Assembly (NCBI GenBank): GCA_016707445.1
Contig: JADJHR010000019.1
Location: forward strand, 372,001 to 436,000
Source of the DNA: Rubrivivax sp.
GTDB lineage: Bacteria; Pseudomonadota; Gammaproteobacteria; Burkholderiales; Burkholderiaceae_C
Reading direction: 5' to 3'
DNA length: 64,000 bases
Both the position numbers and the translations under genes were made by a program. The notes beneath the pieces are model-generated. The model made no database searches. It saw nothing but the letters and a program-made list of their open reading frames with translations, and had not been told where the DNA came from. Positions 1 through 9,207 of this stretch are shown piece by piece (positions within the stretch are counted from its first letter, which is position 1; every line of letters begins with the position of its first letter).

Positions 1-610
1 GGCCGGGATGCGGATCGATCCTGCCCCGTCGTTGGCATGCGCGATGGTGGTCATGCCGCTGGCGGTGGCCGCGGCCGCACCACCGCTGCTGCCGCCTGAC
101 GAATGCGCCCGATTCCAGGGATTGCGCGTGGGGCCGCCATAGGCGACGGCCTCGGTGCTGGCGCTCATGCCCATCTCGGGGCTGGTGCTGCGGCCGAAGG
201 GCACGAAGCCGGCGGCCAGGTAACGCTGGGTCAGCGTGCCGTCGACCGGCCAGGGCGCACCCTGCGGGAACAGGCGTGAGCCGGCGCGCGATGGCAGGCC
301 ACGGTGCGCGGTGGCCGCGCCCACGTCCTTCAGCAGCAGCGGCACGCCGAAGAAGGGCCGCGCGCGCAGTCGTGCCGCGCGCTCGTCGTCGTTGCGGCAG
401 GCGGCCAGTTCGGTGTCGAGTTCGCGCGCGGGCAAGTCCGATCTCGGGCGCGAGCAGGCACACGGCGTTGAGCGCCGGGTTGATCGCCGCCACATCGGCC
501 AGCGTGCGCTGCAAGGCCTTTTCGGCGCTGCAGTCACCGCGCACGATGGCCTGCGCCAGGGCGCTGGCGTCGGCGTCGAACCAGGGGCGGGGCAGGGTGG
601 CTTGGGTCAT
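1..610 (-). pseudogene. amidase-signature hydrolase, 3' end outside window, frameshifted as read
   Basis: The gene begins at ATG 610 inside an ATGA overlap with the stop of the upstream amidase and runs off the left edge. The first part reads MTQATLPRPWFDADAS. Around 430-440 the frame moves by one base inside a GCGCGC run, and the adjacent frame continues with amidase-signature features: GVPLLLKDV with the catalytic lysine, SSGGSSGGAAAA with the cis-serine, and DGAGSIRIP with the nucleophilic serine at the very edge. It is a paralogue of the neighbouring amidase and would hydrolyse an amide bond of an unknown substrate. One extra base in a GC run could be real decay or a sequencing error. Confidence 0.75.
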
Positions 611-2037
611 GGCTGCGGATCCTCTTTCATCGCCAGCGGTCGCGGACGCGGCACCGGGCAGGCCGACTCGAAGGCGCGCGCCGCGCGCAGCACCAGGGCG
701 TCGCCGAACATCGGGCCCACCAGTTGCAGGCCCATCGGCAGGCCGTCGGTCGTCAAGCCGCAGGGCAGCGTGATCGCGGGTTGCTGGCTGAGGTTGAACG
801 GGTAGGAATACGGTGTCCAGCCGAGCATGGTCTGCGGGTTCATCGGGCCATGGCCGGCCGGCAATGCGTCGAAGGCCGGCACCGACACCGACGGCGTCAG
901 CAGCAGGTCGAAGCGCTGCATGAACTGCCGCAGCAGCGAGCCCAGCGCGCCGCGGCGCAGGTTCAACTGCTGCACCTGCAAGGCACTGAAAGCGCTGCCG
1001 AGCTCGGCCTGGGCGCGCAAGTCGGGGTCGGTCAGTGCCTGCTGCGCAGGCGTCAGCGTGTTCCACAGCGTCCACGTGCCCATGAACCACAGGCCGGTGC
1101 TGATCTCCAGCGGATCGTCGAAACCTGGGTCGACGGCTTCGACATGGGCGCCCAGGTCGGCCAGGGTCTGCGCGCCCCGTGCAACGGCCGCTGCGATCTC
1201 GGGGTGCAGGTTGTTCACATAACCCAGCGTCGGCGAATAGGCAATGCGCAGGCCACGCACGCCGTCGTTCAGCCCCACGGTGCAGTCGCCGGGGTCGGGC
1301 GGCAAGGCGGTCCAGTCGCGCGCGTCGGGTGCCTTCAGCACATTCATCATCAGCGCCGCATCGTTGACGCTCATCGTGTGCGGCCCCAGATGGGCCACGC
1401 TGCCGAAGGGCGATAGCGGGTAGGCCGGCACGCGACCGAAACTGGGCTTGAAGCCCACGTTGCCGCAGAAGGCAGCCGGGATGCGCACGCTGCCGGCACC
1501 GTCGGTGCCCACCGCCAGCGGCCCCAGGCCGGCGGCCACCGCAGCGGCGGCACCGCCCGAAGACCCGCCCGGTGTCTTGGCCGGGTTCCAGGGGTTGCGC
1601 GTGATGCCGTTCAGCGGTGAATTGGTCTCGCCCTTGCAACCGAACTCGGGCGTCGCGGTCTTGCCCAGCAGCACCGCGCCGGCTTCGCGCAGCCGCGCAC
1701 TGACCGGGGCGTCGACGTCCCAGGGCTGGCTGGCGTCGACGGCGCGGCTGCCGCGCAGCGTGGGCCAGCCCCGGGTCAGGATCAGGTCCTTGATCGAGGT
1801 CGGCACACCGTCGATGGCCGACAGCGGCTGGCCGGCATGCCAGCGCGTTTCACTGGCCCGCGCGGCCGCCAGCGCCGATTCGGCGTCGACGAGAACGAAG
1901 GCCTTGAGCAGCGGGTTGAGCACCGCGATGCGGTCGAGCACCGCCTGCGTGGCCTGCACCGGCGAGGCCTGGCTGCTGCGGTACAGGCGCGTCAGCTCGG
2001 TGGCCGTGCAGTCCGCCAGTTGGGTGGGTGAGCTCAT
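607..2037 (-). CDS. amidase (amidase signature family)
   Basis: The 476-residue protein is a full-length cytoplasmic amidase-signature enzyme. The Ser-cisSer-Lys triad is visible as Lys83 in GVPTSIKD, Ser159 in GGSSGG and Ser183 in TDGAGSVRIP. The family hydrolyses amides to acid and ammonia, and the substrate cannot be read from sequence. It lies 26 bp downstream of the M81 peptidase gene and overlaps the next amidase by ATGA, so the three genes look like one minus-strand operon. There is no signal peptide. GatA was considered, but no gatB or gatC is nearby and the context is catabolic, so a small-amide hydrolase is more likely. Confidence 0.85.
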   Translation of the reverse strand: MSSPTQLADCTATELTRLYRSSQASPVQATQAVLDRIAVLNPLLKAFVLVDAESALAAARASETRWHAGQPLSAIDGVPTSIKDLILTRGWPTLRGSRAVDASQPWDVDAPVSARLREAGAVLLGKTATPEFGCKGETNSPLNGITRNPWNPAKTPGGSSGGAAAAVAAGLGPLAVGTDGAGSVRIPAAFCGNVGFKPSFGRVPAYPLSPFGSVAHLGPHTMSVNDAALMMNVLKAPDARDWTALPPDPGDCTVGLNDGVRGLRIAYSPTLGYVNNLHPEIAAAVARGAQTLADLGAHVEAVDPGFDDPLEISTGLWFMGTWTLWNTLTPAQQALTDPDLRAQAELGSAFSALQVQQLNLRRGALGSLLRQFMQRFDLLLTPSVSVPAFDALPAGHGPMNPQTMLGWTPYSYPFNLSQQPAITLPCGLTTDGLPMGLQLVGPMFGDALVLRAARAFESACPVPRPRPLAMKEDPQP

Positions 2038-2063
2038 GACGGGTCCTTGCCGCTGGTCGTGTC

Positions 2064-3563
2064 TCAGGGTCGGCGCCGGATGCTGTCGGGCAGCTTGCGC
2101 CAGGGCAGGTCGGCGGGGTCAGCGGCCATCGGGCCGGCGGCCTTGGCCACCAGCACCTGGCTGGCGTGCGGCGTGAAGTCGGCGCGAAAGTGGTTGCTGC
2201 TCTTGACCACCACGATGCGCATCTGTTCGGCATGGATGCCCACCATGCGCAGCAGTTCGCGATCGAGCAGCTGCTTCTTGCCGCTGACCACGGCCACGCG
2301 CACACCGTCGATCTCGAGGCAGGCGCTGGGCCCCAGCCTGACCGACACGCCGGTCATCATCGGCCCGGTCAGCGTGCAGCGACCGTCGGCCAGCGCCAGC
2401 ACCTTGAAGCGGCCCTGCACCGGTGCGTCGCTGGGCTGGCCGCTGAAGGTGGGCACGGCCTTGCCCAGCGACAGTTCGATCTCGGCGCCGACGCCGGCCT
2501 GGTGCGCAGCCGTTGCGGCGGCGGGGTCGAACATCAGCCCCAGTGCGACCTGGCCGGGGTAACGCCGGCCCGCACCCTGTTGCAGCAAGGCATGCAGCAA
2601 GCCGGTGGTGTTGCTGTCGCCGCCGGCGCCGGGGTTGTCCTGGGTGTCGGCGATGACCACCGGCTTGTCCGCCTGACCGGCCCGCGCCAGCGCCTGCGCC
2701 ACGGCGTCGCGCGCTTCAAGGTAGTCGGGCTGCCATTGCCGTGGCTCGGCAGCGCGCGCGTACAGGCGCTGCACGGCGCGCACGGCGCCGTCGCCGTGGC
2801 CCCAGACCATCGGTGCGCATTCGGCGAAGTCGGATGCCGGAAACCCCATGCAGAAGCTCAGCACGCTGTCATGTTCGTGGTCCAGCGCCTGCAACTCGTC
2901 GTAGATGCCCTGCGCCGGTTGCATCCAGGTGCTTTGTGCATTCAGCGGGATCAGATAGGGCAGACGCTTGGCGCTGAGCCGGTCGCGGCGGCCGCTGCGC
3001 AGCCGGCGCGCCATCAAGGCCGCGGCGCGTTCGCCGGTGACCGCCATGTCCACGTGCGGATAGCTGCGATAGGCCACCAGCGCATCGGCCAGGCGCAGCA
3101 TGCGTTCGGTGACGTTGGCGTGCAGGTCCAGGCTGGCGACGATCGGCAGCCCGGGCCCGACGACCTCCCGCAGGCGCATCAGCAATTCACCTTCGCTGTC
3201 GTCGGCGTGCTCGGCCACTGCAGCACCGTGCAGGTCGAGGTAGATGCCGTCCAGCCCGCCGATGCGGGCGGCCTGCACGTCGTCGACGATGGCCGCGGCG
3301 ATGCGCTCGAAGGCGTCGCGCGTGACGTAGCTCGACGGAATCGCGCCGGCCCAGGCCGAGGGCAGCAGCGTCCAGCCTTGCTGCCGGGCGGCGTCGATGA
3401 AGCCGGCCACCGGGATGTTGATGCCGTTCAGCGCAGCCTGCATCTCGGCGCCGCGCACGTAGGCCGGAAACGAGTCGCCGCGCGTGAAGGCGTCCCAGTC
3501 GGCCAGGCTGGGCGCAAAGGTGTTGGTCTCGTGCTGGTAACCGGCAATCAGGATGCGGGGCAT
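2064..3563 (-). CDS. M81 family metallopeptidase (MlrC-like)
   Basis: ATG 3563 gives a 499-residue protein starting MPRILIAGYQHETNTF, the usual N-terminus of the family; an upstream in-frame ATG adds a low-complexity extension and was rejected. Zinc-binding motifs of the DUF1485/M81 fold are visible as YLDLHGAAV and ASLDLHANVT, and the C-terminal domain follows. The prototype MlrC cleaves linearised microcystin products, but most members sit with amidases and peptide transporters and probably hydrolyse small peptides or amides. Here it leads an operon with two amidases, which supports such a role; the substrate is unknown. Confidence 0.85.
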   Translation of the reverse strand: MPRILIAGYQHETNTFAPSLADWDAFTRGDSFPAYVRGAEMQAALNGINIPVAGFIDAARQQGWTLLPSAWAGAIPSSYVTRDAFERIAAAIVDDVQAARIGGLDGIYLDLHGAAVAEHADDSEGELLMRLREVVGPGLPIVASLDLHANVTERMLRLADALVAYRSYPHVDMAVTGERAAALMARRLRSGRRDRLSAKRLPYLIPLNAQSTWMQPAQGIYDELQALDHEHDSVLSFCMGFPASDFAECAPMVWGHGDGAVRAVQRLYARAAEPRQWQPDYLEARDAVAQALARAGQADKPVVIADTQDNPGAGGDSNTTGLLHALLQQGAGRRYPGQVALGLMFDPAAATAAHQAGVGAEIELSLGKAVPTFSGQPSDAPVQGRFKVLALADGRCTLTGPMMTGVSVRLGPSACLEIDGVRVAVVSGKKQLLDRELLRMVGIHAEQMRIVVVKSSNHFRADFTPHASQVLVAKAAGPMAADPADLPWRKLPDSIRRRP

Positions 3564-3673
3564 GGCACAAGGCACCGCAGGTCCGGCGCCGGAAAGGGGA
3601 CGCGATCGACTATAGGGGCGGGCATGCACGGGCCGCATTCGGTCATGCCCTGTTCGACCGGGTTCTTTGTGAT

Positions 3674-3690
3674 GTGGAATATCATTCCAC
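3674..3690. promoter_or_regulatory. perfect palindrome between divergent genes, candidate operator
   Basis: GTGGAAT-ATC-ATTCCAC is a perfect 7-bp inverted repeat with a 3-bp centre. It lies 111 bp upstream of the M81 peptidase start and 8 bp before ATG 3698 of the DUF6502 gene. TGGAAT/ATTCCA half-sites resemble sites reported for IclR-type and related dimeric regulators, which is an inference. A weak -10-like TATAGT (3614-3609, minus strand) lies between it and the peptidase gene. Confidence 0.4.
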
Positions 3691-3697
3691 GGCTTGC

Positions 3698-4513
3698 ATG
3701 AACAACCGATCCACCATCGTCCTCGACGCCGTGTTGCGCGTCTTCAAGCCCGCGGCGCGTTTGCTGCTGCAGCACGGCGTCAGCTACGGCGCCCTGGCGG
3801 CGGCGCTCAAGCGGGTGTTTCTGGATGCCGCGCAGGACGAACTGAAAGCCCGCGGCATGGCGCGCACCGACAGCGCGATCACGCTGCTGTCGGGTGTGCA
3901 CCGGCGCGACGTGCGCACCCTGCTGCGCAGCGCGCCGCCGGCCGAACCGTCGGCCACGCGCGCGCCGCTGTCGATGGCCAGCGAGGTGGTCGGGCGCTGG
4001 TTGACGCAGCGCCCCTGGCTGGGCGCCGACCAGCTGCCGCGGCGCTTGCCGCGCGGCGCCGGCGACGACGGCTTCGACGCACTGGTGGCCAGCGTGTCAA
4101 GCGACATCCGGCCGCGTGCGGTGCTCGACGAGCTCAAGCGCCTGGGTGTGGTGGCCGAGGACGACGACGGCGTGGCGCTGCTGGCCGATGGTTTTGCGCC
4201 GCGCCAGGGTTTCGAGGAGATGTCGTGGCTGTTCGCCGACAACCTGCACGACCATCTGGCAGCGGCCGCGGGCAACCTGCAGGGGCAGAGCAACCTGCTC
4301 GAGCAGTCGGTGCATGTCGATGAAATCAGCGCGGCCTCGGCGGCGCAGCTGCAGCAGGCCGCCAAGGCAGCGTGGAAGCAGGTGCACCGTGACTACCTGC
4401 GGCTGGCACAACAGCGTTTCGATGTTGACGGTAGCAGCGTGGCGCCGCCACAGCGCCGGCACCGCGCGCGCTTCGGCGTGTACTTTCTGATCGACCGCGA
4501 CGAGGAAACGTGA
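3698..4513 (+). CDS. DUF6502 family protein
   Basis: The protein is about 271 residues from ATG 3698, beginning MNNRSTIVLDAVLRVF; a GTG at 3674 would add eight residues but lies inside the palindrome. The N-terminal third (FKPAARLLLQHGVSYGALAAALKRVF) is the hallmark of DUF6502 proteins, which are predicted helical with a helix-turn-helix-like start. Function is unknown. The stop overlaps the GTG start of the following lipoprotein gene, so the pair is probably co-translated; similar proteins are often followed by a small exported partner. No membrane segment or catalytic motif is evident. Confidence 0.65.
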   Translation: MNNRSTIVLDAVLRVFKPAARLLLQHGVSYGALAAALKRVFLDAAQDELKARGMARTDSAITLLSGVHRRDVRTLLRSAPPAEPSATRAPLSMASEVVGRWLTQRPWLGADQLPRRLPRGAGDDGFDALVASVSSDIRPRAVLDELKRLGVVAEDDDGVALLADGFAPRQGFEEMSWLFADNLHDHLAAAAGNLQGQSNLLEQSVHVDEISAASAAQLQQAAKAAWKQVHRDYLRLAQQRFDVDGSSVAPPQRRHRARFGVYFLIDRDEET

Positions 4514-5070
4514 CCGTGAACATCCTGTCTTGCTCCCGAACGGCAGGTGCCGCACTGTCGCTGCTGGCGGCCTTGCTGGCCGGCTGCGGCCCGACCACCG
4601 GTGGCACCGGCACGGGCGACAGCCTGGTCGGCCTGACCAGCTTCGGTGCCACTGCGGTGGGCAGTTGCTCGGCCAGTTTTGCCGATGCGCTGGACTGCCA
4701 GACCGGCGCCGGCGGCATGCCGGCCAACCAGCTGGGCAGCGCCCCGGTGGTGTTCAGCGGCAGCGGCGCCGCCGAGCCCTACGTGCTGACGGTGCAGGGC
4801 AACCAGGCCGAGCTGGTGTCACGCTGCTCGAACGCCCGCTTCGATGGCCTGTCGGGTTTGCTGCCCGACGGTGTGAGTGGATTCTTCGGCAGCTTCAGCG
4901 AAGCCGCAGGCGGCGCTGCACAGCCAGCACAGCTGGACCTGAAGCGCGTGCAGGGCGTGGGCGACACCTTGCAGCTGGCGGTGCTGGGCGTCGACGGCCA
5001 GATCCTGCTCGGGCCGCTGCAGCTGCAGCGTGTGGCGGTGGCGCCGTCGGGGTCGGCGCGCTGCCCCTGA
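4510..5070 (+). CDS. putative lipoprotein
   Basis: GTG 4510 overlaps the stop of the DUF6502 gene; a second in-frame GTG at 4516 is an equally good start. The 186-residue product has a signal peptide ending in a clear lipobox (LLAGC, Cys about residue 25), then a low-complexity Gly/Thr linker. The remainder is rich in Ala, Gly, Ser and Val with four further cysteines that could form disulphides. It should be an outer- or inner-membrane-anchored periplasmic lipoprotein. I do not recognise a domain, and the only functional hint is coupling to the DUF6502 gene. Confidence 0.65.
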   Translation: MTVNILSCSRTAGAALSLLAALLAGCGPTTGGTGTGDSLVGLTSFGATAVGSCSASFADALDCQTGAGGMPANQLGSAPVVFSGSGAAEPYVLTVQGNQAELVSRCSNARFDGLSGLLPDGVSGFFGSFSEAAGGAAQPAQLDLKRVQGVGDTLQLAVLGVDGQILLGPLQLQRVAVAPSGSARCP

Positions 5071-5125
5071 GCGTCGTCGCGCCGGGCAGGATCGGGCCTG
5101 GTGGGGCGGGCATACTCCGAGCACT

Positions 5126-7585
5126 TTGAGCGCACGTCCCTTTCCGCACACCCGGCTCTTGCTGGTCCTGCTGTTTCTGGGCTTGCTCGGACTGGGCGCG
5201 CTGTTGGAACGCCTGGACGACGAGCGTCACAGCCTGACTCAGCATGCCGAGGTGCAGAAGCACCTGGCCGAAGTCGGAAACCGGCTGAACAACCTGCTGG
5301 TCAGTGACCTGCAGCTGGTGCGCGGACTCGTCAGCGTGATCAACCTTGACCCGGCACTCGACCAGGCGCGTTTCGAGCAGGTGGTGCGGCCGCTGCTGGC
5401 GGGGCAGACCCATCTGCGCAATGTGGTGGCGGCGCCCGGCATGGTGATCCGCATGGCGGTGCCGCTGCAGGGCAACGAGGCCGCGATCGGCGTGGACTAC
5501 CGGCGCACGCCCAGCCAGGCCGAAGCGGCACAACGCGCACGCGACAGTGGTCAGCTGGTGCTTGCGGGGCCATTGAAGCTGGTGCAGGGTGGCACGGGTT
5601 TGATCGCCCGTCTGCCGGTGTTCGTCGGCGGGGCCCAGGGCCAGCACTTCTGGGGCCTGGTCAGCGCGGTGATCGACCAAGATCGGCTGTTCCGCAGCGC
5701 CGGCGTGCAGAGCCCGGCGCAGCCGATCGAGGTGGCCATCCGCGGCACCGACGCGCGCGGTGCGGACGGCGCCGTCTTCCTCGGGCGTGCGGCCGTGTTC
5801 GAGCACAAGCCGGTGCTGTTCGAGCTGCCGCTGCCGCAGGGGTCGTGGCAGCTGGCGGCGGTGCCGCGCGGCGGCTGGACGACGCATTCGCCGAGCCAGT
5901 GGCAGCTGCGCGCCGGCTATGGGTTTGCCGCCTTGCTGCTGCTGGGTGTGTTCGTCGCGTTGGCGCGATCGCTGGCGGCGGCGTCCGTTGCCCGCGAGCG
6001 TGCCGAGACGGCGCAGCGCCAGGTGCTGGCGATCCTGGAAGGTGCGCCCGACGCCACGCTGCTGCTGGATGGCGACGGCCGCATCGAGCGCGCCAACACG
6101 CAGGCCGAACGCCTGTTCGGCCGGCGCCGCGAGCAGATCGAGGGTCAGCCGCTGGCCGAACTGGTGCCGGCGGCCGAGCGCGGCCGCTTGTCGACGCTGG
6201 GCCCGCAGGGCTTTGTCGCCATGGCCCGTGCCGAGCGCGACAACCACCTGGAGATGACGGGCGTGCGCGCCGACGGCAGCCTGTTTCCGCTGGAAATGAG
6301 CCTCAGCCTGCTGCAGCTGGACGGGGCCGACCGGGTTGCCGCTGCCATTCGCGACGTCAGCCTGCGCAAGGAGGTCGAGGCCGAACTGGCGCGCCACCGC
6401 GATCACCTGGAAAGCGAAGTCGAGCAGCGCACGGCGCAACTGGCTGCCGCCAAGGAGGCCGCCGAATCGGCCAGCGTGGCGAAGACGCAGTTCCTGGCCA
6501 ACATGTCGCACGAGATCCGCACGCCGCTGAACGCGATCACCGGCATGGCCTACCTGATCCGGCACGACGGTGTCAGCGACGAGCAGGCGCGGCGGCTGGA
6601 CACGCTGGAATCGGCGTCGCGCCACCTGCTGCAGGTGATCAACGCGGTACTCGACCTGTCCAAGATCGAATCGGGGCATTTCGAGCTGTCGCAGGCTGCG
6701 GTCGACCTGCACGAGCTGGTCGACGACGTGCAATCCATGCTGCGCGACGCGGTGCGCGCCAAGGGCCTGCAGCTGACGGCCGAGATCGACCGGCCGCCGG
6801 CGCCGCTGCAGGGCGACGGCACGCGGCTGCAACAGGCGCTGCTGAATCTGGCCGTCAACGCGGTGCGCTTTACTGACCGCGGCACGGTGGCGCTGCGCGT
6901 GCGCGTCGAGGCCGATGCCGGCAGCCGCTGCCGGCTGCGCTTCGAGGTGCAGGACACCGGCGTCGGCATCGATGCCCAGACGCTGGCGCGCTTGTTCAGT
7001 GCCTTCGAACAGGCCGACAACACGTCCACGCGCGAACACGGCGGCACCGGGCTGGGCCTGGTCATCACACGCAAGCTGGCGCAGCTGATGGGCGGTGACG
7101 CCGGCGCCGAAAGCACGCCCGGCGTCGGCAGCCGCTTCTGGTTCACGGCCTGGCTGGACAAGGGCCCGGTCAGCGCCGGCGCGCGGCTGCCGGCATCGGC
7201 GCCCTGCGAGGCCGGATCGGCCCGCGTGCTGCTGGTGGAGGACGAGCTGGTCAACCGCACGATTGCCAGCTTCATGCTCGAGGACCAGGGGCACAGCGTC
7301 GACATCGCCGAGGACGGCGAACAGGCGGTGCGCATGGCGCAGGCCGGGCCCTACGACCTGATCCTGATGGACATGCAGATGCCGCGCATGGACGGCCTGC
7401 AGGCCACGCGCCACATCCGCGCGCTGGCCGAACACGCAAAGACGCCGATCGTGGCCATCACTGCCAACGCCTTCGAGCAGGATCGCAAGGCCTGCATGGC
7501 GGCCGGCATGGACGACTTCGTCAGCAAGCCCATCGTTCCCGACGTGCTGCGCGACGTGCTGGCGCGCTGGCTGCGGCCCGCCTGA
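5126..7585 (+). CDS. CHASE-PAS hybrid sensor histidine kinase
   Basis: Hybrid sensor kinase of about 819 residues from TTG 5126; the longer upstream reading frame lies inside the lipoprotein gene and encodes an arginine-rich run that does not look like protein. In order: membrane segment (about 10-27), periplasmic CHASE-like sensor, second membrane segment (about 263-285), PAS domain (about 300-415), HisKA with phospho-acceptor His462 in SHEIRTPLN, HATPase_c with DTGVGI and GGTGLGL boxes, and a C-terminal receiver with acceptor Asp749 in LMDMQMPRMDG. CHASE domains bind small extracellular ligands; the ligand is unknown. No separate output regulator gene is adjacent, so the phosphorelay partner is elsewhere. 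Confidence 0.85.
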   Translation: MSARPFPHTRLLLVLLFLGLLGLGALLERLDDERHSLTQHAEVQKHLAEVGNRLNNLLVSDLQLVRGLVSVINLDPALDQARFEQVVRPLLAGQTHLRNVVAAPGMVIRMAVPLQGNEAAIGVDYRRTPSQAEAAQRARDSGQLVLAGPLKLVQGGTGLIARLPVFVGGAQGQHFWGLVSAVIDQDRLFRSAGVQSPAQPIEVAIRGTDARGADGAVFLGRAAVFEHKPVLFELPLPQGSWQLAAVPRGGWTTHSPSQWQLRAGYGFAALLLLGVFVALARSLAAASVARERAETAQRQVLAILEGAPDATLLLDGDGRIERANTQAERLFGRRREQIEGQPLAELVPAAERGRLSTLGPQGFVAMARAERDNHLEMTGVRADGSLFPLEMSLSLLQLDGADRVAAAIRDVSLRKEVEAELARHRDHLESEVEQRTAQLAAAKEAAESASVAKTQFLANMSHEIRTPLNAITGMAYLIRHDGVSDEQARRLDTLESASRHLLQVINAVLDLSKIESGHFELSQAAVDLHELVDDVQSMLRDAVRAKGLQLTAEIDRPPAPLQGDGTRLQQALLNLAVNAVRFTDRGTVALRVRVEADAGSRCRLRFEVQDTGVGIDAQTLARLFSAFEQADNTSTREHGGTGLGLVITRKLAQLMGGDAGAESTPGVGSRFWFTAWLDKGPVSAGARLPASAPCEAGSARVLLVEDELVNRTIASFMLEDQGHSVDIAEDGEQAVRMAQAGPYDLILMDMQMPRMDGLQATRHIRALAEHAKTPIVAITANAFEQDRKACMAAGMDDFVSKPIVPDVLRDVLARWLRPA

Positions 7586-7591
7586 CCAGCG

Positions 7592-9207
7592 TCAGACGCC
7601 GAACGCGAAGTCCTTGCCCGGCGCAGCGGCGAACAGCGCCCGCGTGTAAGCATGTTCAGGCGTCGAGAAAATGCGGTGCGCGGGGCCGTATTCGACGACG
7701 CGGCCCTGGCTCATCACGGCCAGCTGGTCACACACCTGCGAGGCCACGCGCAGGTCGTGCGTGATGAACAGCATGGCCAGGTTCAGCCGCGTCTTGATCT
7801 CGTCGAACAACTGCAGCACCTGGGCCTGCACCGAGACGTCGAGCGCCGACACGGCCTCGTCGGCAACCAGCAGTTCGGGGTCCATCATCAAGGCGCGCGC
7901 GATGCACAGGCGCTGGCGCTGGCCACCCGAAAACTGGTGCGGGTAACGGTCCATTGCACTGGTGTCCATGCGCACCAGGGCCAGCAGTTCGGTGGCCTTG
8001 GCCAGTGCGGCCGGGCGCGCCAGCCCGTAGTTCATCGGCCCTTCGATCATCGCGTCGCCGACCGTGCGCCGCGGGTTGAGCGAGCGGTACGGGTCCTGGA
8101 ACACGATCTGCACGCGCTTGCGCAGCGGGCGCAGTGCGCGGTGTGGGGCGCGCGCGATCTCGTCGGACCCTAGGCGCAACTCACCGGCCGTGGGGTCGAT
8201 CAGGCGCACGATGCAGCGTGCCACGGTGCTCTTGCCCGAGCCCGATTCACCGACGATGCCCAGCGTCTGCCCCTTGCGGATCTCGAAGCTGACGTCCTGC
8301 GCCGCATGCACCACGCGCGACTTGCCGAACCAGCGCTTGTCGCGGTAGGTCTTGTCGAGCCCGCGAGCGGACAGCACCACCGGCGCGCTGCTGTCCACCG
8401 GTCGCGCGTGCAGGCGCAGCGTGGGCACGGCGCCGATCAGCATGCGCGTGTACGCGTGCTGCGGGCGCTGCAGCACGTCGTGCTTGTCGCCCACCTCGAC
8501 CAGGTCGCCCAGGCGCAGCACGGCCACACGCTGTGCCAGTTCAGCCACCACACCGAAGTCGTGCGTGATGAACAGCACCCCGGTGCCGTGCTTGCGCTGC
8601 AATTGCAGCATCAGTTCGAGCACCTGCTTCTGCGTGGTGACGTCGAGCGCGGTGGTCGGCTCGTCGGCGATCAGCAGCACCGGTTCGAGCACCAGCGCCA
8701 TCGCGATCATGATGCGCTGGCGCTGCCCGCCCGACAGCTGGTGCGGGTAGCTGGCCATCATGCGTTCGGGGTCGGGCAGCAGCACCTCGTCGATGATGGC
8801 GCGCACCCTGGCGCGGCGCTCGGCCGGCGACAGGGTGTGTGCTCGGCCAGCACCTCGTCGATCTGGTCGCCGCAGGTCATCACCGGGTTCAGCGCGGTCA
8901 TCGGCTCCTGGAAGATCATCGACATGCGCGTGGCGCGCAGTTCGCGCAAGCGCGACAGCGGCGCCTGCGTGATGTCCTCGCCCTGCAGCAGGATGCGGCC
9001 GGCGGTGATCGGCAGCTGCTTGGGCAGCAGGCCCATCACACCCTGCGCGATGACCGACTTGCCCGAGCCCGATTCACCGACCAGGCAGACGATCTCGCCA
9101 CGGCCGACCGTGAACGACACCTTGCGCACGGCGCTGGCGCGGTCGCTGCCCGCGGGCAGCGCGATCGACAGGTCTTCGACCTGAAGGATGGGGTTGTCCG
9201 CGTTCAT
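7592..9207 (-). pseudogene. dipeptide-type ABC transporter double ATPase, frameshifted as read
   Basis: The protein fuses two ATPase halves (DppD-DppF or GsiA type). The first half has GESGSGKS, LSGGQRQR and ADEPTTALD. The second has another GESGSGKS, FSGGQRQR and VADEAVSALD, where Ala replaces the usual Pro of the Walker B region. The frame breaks around 8831-8841: an ACACAC stretch has one base too many, and removing it restores AEHTLSPAERRARVRAI. It would power uptake of short peptides or related solutes with the permeases just upstream. ATG 9207 overlaps the permease stop (ATGA). The convergent histidine kinase gene ends 6 bp away. Confidence 0.8.

Noticed and set aside
607..2037. Amidase as GatA of the tRNA amidotransferase
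   Set aside because: No gatB or gatC is adjacent, and the paired second amidase and M81 peptidase point to catabolism.
5030..5125. Upstream extension of the hybrid kinase
   Set aside because: It overlaps the lipoprotein gene and encodes a run rich in Trp and Arg; the TTG at 5126 gives a normal membrane-anchored N-terminus.
4895..7435. Open frame of 846 codons on the minus strand
   Set aside because: Antisense to the hybrid histidine kinase gene, which has all kinase boxes.
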